Source: an uncultured Bacteroidales bacterium | GTDB lineage: Bacteria; Bacteroidota; Bacteroidia; Bacteroidales; Bacteroidaceae | Direction: 5' to 3' | Assembly: GCA_902774335.1 (NCBI GenBank) | Contig: CACYHW010000009.1 | Coordinates: 1-64,000, forward strand | DNA length: 64,000 nucleotides | Part shown: positions 59,625 to 64,000 of the stretch, piece by piece | How the letters are laid out: the number at the start of each line of letters is the position of its first letter | Position numbering within the stretch: position 1 is the first letter of the stretch | Position numbers and translations under genes: made by a program | The notes under the pieces: model-generated | What the model was told of the DNA's origin: nothing | Database searches by the model: none | The model's input: the letters and a program-made list of their open reading frames with translations, nothing else

Positions 59625-60713
59625 TCAGGAGTATTTTTCGCCATACTTGAGCATGGCGTCGTTTATATATTTCTTGAAGTCAGTTTCGTTGTTGCGGCGG
59701 CATATCACCAGCACGTCATCGGTATCGACCACAAGAAAATCGGACAGATCGTCAATCACTACAAGCTTTTTCTCCTTGTTGCACAGGAACATGCTGTTGT
59801 GGCAGTCGTAGACCTGATAGTTGTACATACCCAGCACGTTGCCGTCGGCATCCTTGGCACAGTAGTCGTACAGGAGGTCCCAGCTCTCAATGTCGTTCCA
59901 GCGGAAATCACCTATGGCCATGCAGACCTTATCGGTCTTTTCAAGAATGCCGTAGTCTATGGATATGCGCGGGAAGGCTTCGTAGACCGAGTAGAGCAGG
60001 CTGCGGCGCTCGTCGCGGCTGTGCTTGGAGTCGAATATGCGGTCAAACTGGCCTATCATCTCGGGCTGACATGATTTGGCTATGTCGATGAATGCGTTGG
60101 CGTTCCACATCAGGATGCCGGAGTTCCAGTAGAACTCGCCGCTGTCCACAAAGACCTTGGCAAACGCCTCCTCGGGCTTCTCGGTGAATGTACGCACGTT
60201 GTAGATGCCTTCGGCGCGCTTCTCGTCTATCTGGATGTAGCCGAATCTGGTCTCCGGACGGGTGGGCTTGATGCCGACCGTCATTATGCAGTTGTTGGTG
60301 CTGATAAACTCCATGCCGCGGTTTATCACGTCCATGTAGGGCTCCTCGTCCTTGATTACAAGGTCGGACGGCACAACCAGGATGTTTGCATCGGGCTGCA
60401 TGTCCCGGATATGGTATGTGGCAAGCATGATGCTGGGTGCTGTGCCTTTCATTACGGGCTCGCGCAGTACCTGCAGCGGGTTGAGTTCAGGCAGTTGGGC
60501 GCATACGTCCTCGTAATAATCCAGGTTTGTTGAAACTATTACGTTGTTTTTGGGGAATATGCGCATCATTCTCTCTACAGTCTCTCTAAGCAATGTGTGG
60601 CCGTTGTTGTTAAAGTCAAGGAACTGCTTAGGCATGCCCTTGCGGCTAAGTGGCCACAGTCTCGTCCCGAAACCGCCAGCCAGAACAACACAGTAATTAT
60701 TTGATCCTAACAT
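59625..60713 (-). CDS. manC: Mannose-1-phosphate guanylyltransferase
   Basis: The ATG at 60713 gives a 362-residue enzyme; an upstream extension is spurious. It makes GDP-mannose for glycan and LPS synthesis from mannose 1-phosphate and GTP. The nucleotidyltransferase signature VVLAGGFGTRLWPLSRKGMP is at the N-terminus and PKQFLDF follows. Further landmarks are NILVVPSDLVI near 103 and FTEKPEEAFAKVF near 170. The C-terminal isomerase domain found in bifunctional ManC/AlgA is absent. This is the common short form. Confidence 0.93.
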   Translation of the reverse strand: MLGSNNYCVVLAGGFGTRLWPLSRKGMPKQFLDFNNNGHTLLRETVERMMRIFPKNNVIVSTNLDYYEDVCAQLPELNPLQVLREPVMKGTAPSIMLATYHIRDMQPDANILVVPSDLVIKDEEPYMDVINRGMEFISTNNCIMTVGIKPTRPETRFGYIQIDEKRAEGIYNVRTFTEKPEEAFAKVFVDSGEFYWNSGILMWNANAFIDIAKSCQPEMIGQFDRIFDSKHSRDERRSLLYSVYEAFPRISIDYGILEKTDKVCMAIGDFRWNDIESWDLLYDYCAKDADGNVLGMYNYQVYDCHNSMFLCNKEKKLVVIDDLSDFLVVDTDDVLVICRRNNETDFKKYINDAMLKYGEKYS

Positions 60714-60858
60714 AGTTCTTTTTACTCTGCTACGAAGATATTGCATTTTCAGAAACAATCAAGCGTTTGGCGTCTAAAAACGCCCACGGACAAAAAAATA
60801 GGCGCAGTTCCCCTATGTTTCATCAATTTGTTGTACCTTCGCGGCGGTTTGATACCAA

Positions 60859-60940
60859 GCCCAGATGGCGGAATCGGTAGACGCGCTGGTCTCAAACACC
60901 AGTGGGGCAACCCGTGCCGGTTCGACCCCGGCTCTGGGTA
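60859..60940 (+). tRNA. tRNA-Leu (CAA)
   Basis: The 82-base class II tRNA has acceptor arm GCCCAGA paired with TCTGGGT plus A73, anticodon stem CTGGT/ACCAG, loop CTCAAAC with anticodon CAA at 60893-60895, a GGG/CCC variable arm and T arm GCCGG-TTCGACC-CCGGC. CCA is not encoded. A promoter-like TACCTTCG lies at 60834-60841. Confidence 0.95.
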
Positions 60941-60998
60941 CAGGAAAAGGAGAGGTTTTGACCCCTCCTTTTTCTGTACCCAGGCCGGGGCTCGAACC
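60919..60998. repeat. Large inverted repeat mirroring the tRNA-Leu 3' half
   Basis: The left arm (60919-60955) covers the tRNA T arm, acceptor 3' strand and trailer. The right arm (60962-60998) is its inverted copy with one insertion, one deletion and two substitutions. Both arms share GGTTCGA, CCCCGGC and CTGGGTACAG. The loop is TTTTGA. It is much longer than needed for a terminator. Confidence 0.85.
60944..60974 (+). terminator. tRNA-Leu trailer hairpin
   Basis: GAAAAGGAGAGG (60944-60955) pairs with CCCCTCCTTTTTC (60962-60974) with a TTTTGA loop and a T5 tract in the 3' arm. It is the inner part of the larger inverted repeat and probably ends tRNA transcription. Confidence 0.6.
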
Positions 60999-61263
60999 CG
61001 TTCCTTTTTTTAGTTCGCCACAGCGAACGCGCTCCCTATGGTCGCTTGGCGGCCCTCCGGGACCGCTCTCGCTCGCATACTCGCTTCGCCCCAATACGCT
61101 TGAACCTGCGCATGAACTCGCCAAAGTGTCCCGCGCTCACCCCCGCGAGAGCACCCTCTAACGCAGGTGCGTGCGTAACATACCCTCATCTCGAGGGTGT
61201 GTCCCACGCCAACCCCACTCACAAACCCCACTGGGCCGATGCGCGCGTTACACGTTGGCAGAA
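60999..61263. other. GC-rich gene-free block
   Basis: With the tRNA trailer, more than 300 bp lack a gene. This part is markedly GC-rich. It contains a GTTCGC-CACA-GCGAAC hairpin at 61013-61028 and an ACCCTC/GAGGGT hairpin at 61182-61198. Short open frames on both strands look like chance products of high GC. It could be a dispersed tRNA-linked repeat or an RNA; nothing in it is recognised with confidence. Confidence 0.5.
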
Positions 61264-63456
61264 TTACGGGCAAACCGGACGGACAAGCTGGTTATAGCAA
61301 CGCTGGATTTTTTGGTCTTTCCAGACATCATACATCTCACCAAGCTTAAGGATATACATGGTGTAAGCATCGGTAGAGCCGGGATAGTCACCTACATCCA
61401 TTATAGCTTCATTCAGTGTACTGGACCAGTAATAGCTGCACATTTTTATAATGCCGTATCCCTGATCTGTAGTAGTGTTGGTAGGAAGGAATATGAAACG
61501 GTCCGTGTAACCCGGCTTGTTGCTTATCACAATGTAACCGTACACACCGTTCATGGAGGCCCACACGAACGTACAGTTATCAATCAGTTCATTACACTCA
61601 TCACGGGTGGGCAAACGCCATTTTCCGCCCAAGTTCACGTGAGCAGCGTCATCAGACTGCTGCAGAACGGTCCGCTTGTCAACACGTCCCAAATCACGGG
61701 ACAGGTTATATTTGGATAACTGCACTTTCCAGCCGTCCTCCATACCGTTGTAGAATTTGTAGTTCTCCCATGTGTATTCAGACTTGGTTGTTGTCTCGCC
61801 CCACGCATACAAGTCACCGGCAACATAGGGCTCATCGGCCCCCATATTACAGGTGGCCCACTTCACGCTCAGACCCAGGTCCACATATGCATAGCCGTTC
61901 TCCTTATTGGAATAATAATCTTCAGGCAACGCCATGATATGCTTTGTCCCGTTTGAATCAACATTAATCTCAAGTCCCGGAATGTCCATAGGCATAGGAG
62001 CGCCCGGTTTAACCTTGGGGGTATTGGGGGTGAATGTCAGATCCGTTCCCGATGGCATGGGACGCGCTTCAGGTGTGGGGACATCGGTCTTACGGCATAC
62101 GGGACGTACTGAGAAACCCTGGGCCCTGGTAGAAAAGCCACGAGCTTCATCAGGTTCTTCATTCAAACCGAATACACCTGCCGAATAGGAATAGCAGAAT
62201 TCAAAACCGTACAGCGTATTGTACCAGTAGGAACCATCCATACCTGCAAAGTCAAATTCATCCCCATAATAACGGCCGGCTGCCGGCAGGAATATGAAAT
62301 TATCGGTATATCCCGGCTTCTTACTCTGCACCTTGAAACCGGCTACGCCGCCAAACTCGCTGTTGCCGATTCCATACCAGGTCCAGATGGTATTTTCCAG
62401 GTTTGTAAGTTCCGATACTTCGGCCGCACTGGGTATACGCCACTCGCCGCCCCAGTTTACATGCGCGGCATCATCGGCCAGTTCAAGGATATGCTTGTCA
62501 TCAACCTGACCATGTGTGCTGCTCACACAGTATTTTGTCATAGTTGATTCAGAGCCCTCACAATAGCTGTACGAGTCCCAAGAGTAACCACGCTCCTTGC
62601 CCTTCTTCCACTTAGCTTTTTCAGCTCTGGCGTAACCCGGCTTATAGTAAGGCTCAGTCTCACCCCACGCAAAATAGTCGCCATACTCAACCGGGTTGTC
62701 AGCACCCACATTACAGGTGCCCCACAAGGTGCTCAGACCCAGATCAACATACCCGTGACCATTCTCCATACCCGTATAGTGGTGCTCCGGCAGGCTGGTT
62801 ATGACCTGCTTGCCCGTATTCACATCATAAACCTTTTCTATGAGAATCCCTTCCCACCACTCCGGGTATATTTCTTCAATCCCAGATACTTCACCGGCAT
62901 CCTTTCCCGGGTAGTATGTCAATCTAATAAATGCAGTGCCTGGAGACGGGGCGTTTCTATCTTCAAGCACAACTCTGTGTGAGTTGTCGTAGTATTCCTG
63001 GTCAATTGTCCTCAAAAAGACAGTTCCTTCTTTCAGTTTACGATCACCATTATTCACCGTAATCGGGTCTGTGGAGTACACTATAGTATGGTCAAATACG
63101 ATATCCGTAATTTCTGCCTTGCCGCTTTTAGTAATCATCTTTCCGTCTTTGGCATATTCCACACCAGGCAGTTGTGACAGCAGTTCCTTAACTGTAGTAC
63201 CTACAGGCACTCTACTGGTTTTATCCTTGTTGGGATCATTTTTTGACTTGCTCTTTTTTGGTGATCCTACCTCTATGATATACTCATTCTTCGCTATCTT
63301 CTGGGCACTGGGCACATAAGCCTTGACATTTGCTATCATATCGGCCGTAAGTTGCGTAAAGCTCACTGTAGAATCACTCTGTTGCTGGGCACTGACTGGA
63401 ATGCAGAGTGAAATCAGCAAGGATGTCAATACTATAAAAAGGACATTCTTTCTCAT
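61264..63456 (-). CDS. Secreted protein with plug-like N-terminus and two FISUMP domains
   Basis: The 730-residue protein has a signal peptide (ending VSAQ). Residues about 85-130 (VKELLSQLPGVEYAKDGKMI) resemble the first half of a TonB-receptor plug domain. Two copies of the Fibrobacter succinogenes major paralogous (FISUMP) domain follow, at about 230-460 and 510-730, each with YVDLGLS, CNxGAD, AWGET, WRxPT/S and RPVC landmarks. A Pro-rich linker joins them. The function of FISUMP domains is unknown; they occur on secreted and surface proteins. It is the last gene of an operon with a 117-residue protein and a plug-like fragment gene. Confidence 0.8.
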   Translation of the reverse strand: MRKNVLFIVLTSLLISLCIPVSAQQQSDSTVSFTQLTADMIANVKAYVPSAQKIAKNEYIIEVGSPKKSKSKNDPNKDKTSRVPVGTTVKELLSQLPGVEYAKDGKMITKSGKAEITDIVFDHTIVYSTDPITVNNGDRKLKEGTVFLRTIDQEYYDNSHRVVLEDRNAPSPGTAFIRLTYYPGKDAGEVSGIEEIYPEWWEGILIEKVYDVNTGKQVITSLPEHHYTGMENGHGYVDLGLSTLWGTCNVGADNPVEYGDYFAWGETEPYYKPGYARAEKAKWKKGKERGYSWDSYSYCEGSESTMTKYCVSSTHGQVDDKHILELADDAAHVNWGGEWRIPSAAEVSELTNLENTIWTWYGIGNSEFGGVAGFKVQSKKPGYTDNFIFLPAAGRYYGDEFDFAGMDGSYWYNTLYGFEFCYSYSAGVFGLNEEPDEARGFSTRAQGFSVRPVCRKTDVPTPEARPMPSGTDLTFTPNTPKVKPGAPMPMDIPGLEINVDSNGTKHIMALPEDYYSNKENGYAYVDLGLSVKWATCNMGADEPYVAGDLYAWGETTTKSEYTWENYKFYNGMEDGWKVQLSKYNLSRDLGRVDKRTVLQQSDDAAHVNLGGKWRLPTRDECNELIDNCTFVWASMNGVYGYIVISNKPGYTDRFIFLPTNTTTDQGYGIIKMCSYYWSSTLNEAIMDVGDYPGSTDAYTMYILKLGEMYDVWKDQKIQRCYNQLVRPVCP

Positions 63457-63473
63457 ATTATTTTTATTGAGGT

Positions 63474-63827
63474 TTATTTTCTGGCTCTTCTGGCTGCTCT
63501 ACGCTGATCTCTTTTAGAGGGTATGAGATCCATTACGGTCTCCTCTTCTCCATTATCAGCCGCAGGCCCATATGCTACCATCCTTCTTGGATTGCTCTTT
63601 TTCTCATACTGAATTATTTTCTCAACCATCTCAGGTGAAATCTGCAAAACAGCAGCTATTGAATCAATATTTACAGAAGCACTTTCTTTAGTGTCTTTAT
63701 GAGAACGATTGGCCGCCGATGCACTCTTACAGGAGTTGCAAAACAGTGGCGCCAGCAAGAGCGATACCCCTGAAACCACGTGGAACCACCCACAGGAGAG
63801 CCATATTTTGATTCTACGGATAATCAT
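63474..63827 (-). CDS. Small membrane-anchored or secreted protein of unknown function
   Basis: I do not recognise this 117-residue product. It has an N-terminal hydrophobic segment (about 8-28) ending near LFCNSC, which resembles a weak lipobox. A short helical region follows (VNIDSIAAVLQISPEMVEKI), then a basic end (KRDQRRAARRARK). The segment is reminiscent of a small helix-turn-helix, but this is uncertain. It lies 9 bp downstream of the partial gene and 17 bp upstream of the FISUMP gene, all on one strand, so it is probably part of one operon. Confidence 0.55.
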   Translation of the reverse strand: MIIRRIKIWLSCGWFHVVSGVSLLLAPLFCNSCKSASAANRSHKDTKESASVNIDSIAAVLQISPEMVEKIIQYEKKSNPRRMVAYGPAADNGEEETVMDLIPSKRDQRRAARRARK

Positions 63828-63836
63828 AGAGTATTC

Positions 63837-64000
63837 TCAAAAGATTACGTATTCATTCTTGTATTTCCGGGCATCATCCACGATTTCAGGATAGCCTTTT
63901 GTGGTGACCACCTCTACCAGTCCGTTGGTCCCTTTATCACCCCATATCGTAACTGCTTTCTTGCTTTCAAGTACCCTGAAAGCCTTTACATCTTTTTTCT
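63837..64000 (-). CDS. Protein with TonB-plug-like C-terminus, partial
   Basis: Only the last 54 codons are inside the window; the 5' end lies to the right. The fragment reads AFRVLESKKAVTIWGDKGTN and continues with GLVEVVTTKGYPEIVDDAR. This matches the second half of a TonB-receptor plug domain (VLKDASATAIYG-type), which in Bacteroidetes also ends some BlaR1/M56-type peptidases. The rest is not visible, so the protein class is unknown. It is 9 bp upstream of the 117-residue gene and looks co-transcribed with it. Confidence 0.6.
   Translation of the reverse strand, partial: KKDVKAFRVLESKKAVTIWGDKGTNGLVEVVTTKGYPEIVDDARKYKNEYVIF

Noticed and set aside
60813-61161. Open frames on both strands across tRNA-Leu
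   Set aside because: The minus-strand product is the familiar artefact of translating a tRNA-Leu backwards. The tRNA structure is complete and explains the conservation.

Overview
The window looks like a chromosomal segment of a Bacteroidales bacterium (Bacteroides/Prevotella-type gut or rumen organism). Evidence: a fused SecDF, a two-subunit 2-oxoacid:ferredoxin oxidoreductase, PurT, DUF3244, NVEALA-type peptides, DUF1573 and FISUMP proteins, rare Shine-Dalgarno sequences, and many promoters fitting the Bacteroidetes -33 TTTG / -7 TAnnTTTG pattern. No insertion sequence, phage, rRNA or CRISPR array was seen.

Layout. 1-12.3 kb: korAB, a secreted Sel1/TonB-C protein, secDF, a divergent secreted GH2 beta-galactosidase, then an exo/endonuclease-phosphatase gene with two rhomboid genes. 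12.3-20 kb: argS, RNase HI and an LTA-synthase-like sulfatase, then an envelope operon on the other strand (outer membrane protein, PAP2 phosphatase with a barrel-like tail, LpxL-type acyltransferase). 20-31 kb: an MsbA-like ABC exporter, purT, an operon of arabinose-5-phosphate isomerase, PfkB kinase and sulfatase, then pnp, a DUF4369/thioredoxin-like lipoprotein, greA with an attenuator-like leader, and a HIT protein. 31-34 kb: a polysaccharide flippase with an unknown membrane protein, then a 0.6 kb gene-free block.

34.5-49.4 kb is the most unusual part: an AT-rich accessory island built from two diverged copies of one cassette (NVEALA-type secreted peptide; beta-propeller lipoprotein; membrane-anchored CxxC thioredoxin-like protein; O-antigen-ligase-like membrane protein with a TPR tail). 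Between them lies a central module with a membrane-spanning TPR/HTH regulator, a DUF3244 protein and two transglutaminase-like lipoproteins, one of which has lost its catalytic cysteine. The second cassette also carries its own signal peptidase I and a DUF1573 lipoprotein. Both peptide genes are followed by a long intercistronic hairpin. I infer a system that makes, processes and modifies a secreted peptide or surface polymer; its function cannot be read from sequence.

49.4-64 kb: an RND efflux operon with two different permeases, an NhaC antiporter and mannose-1-phosphate guanylyltransferase, tRNA-Leu(CAA) whose 3' half is mirrored by an inverted copy just downstream, a GC-rich gene-free block, and an operon with a double-FISUMP protein and two TonB-plug-like fragments.
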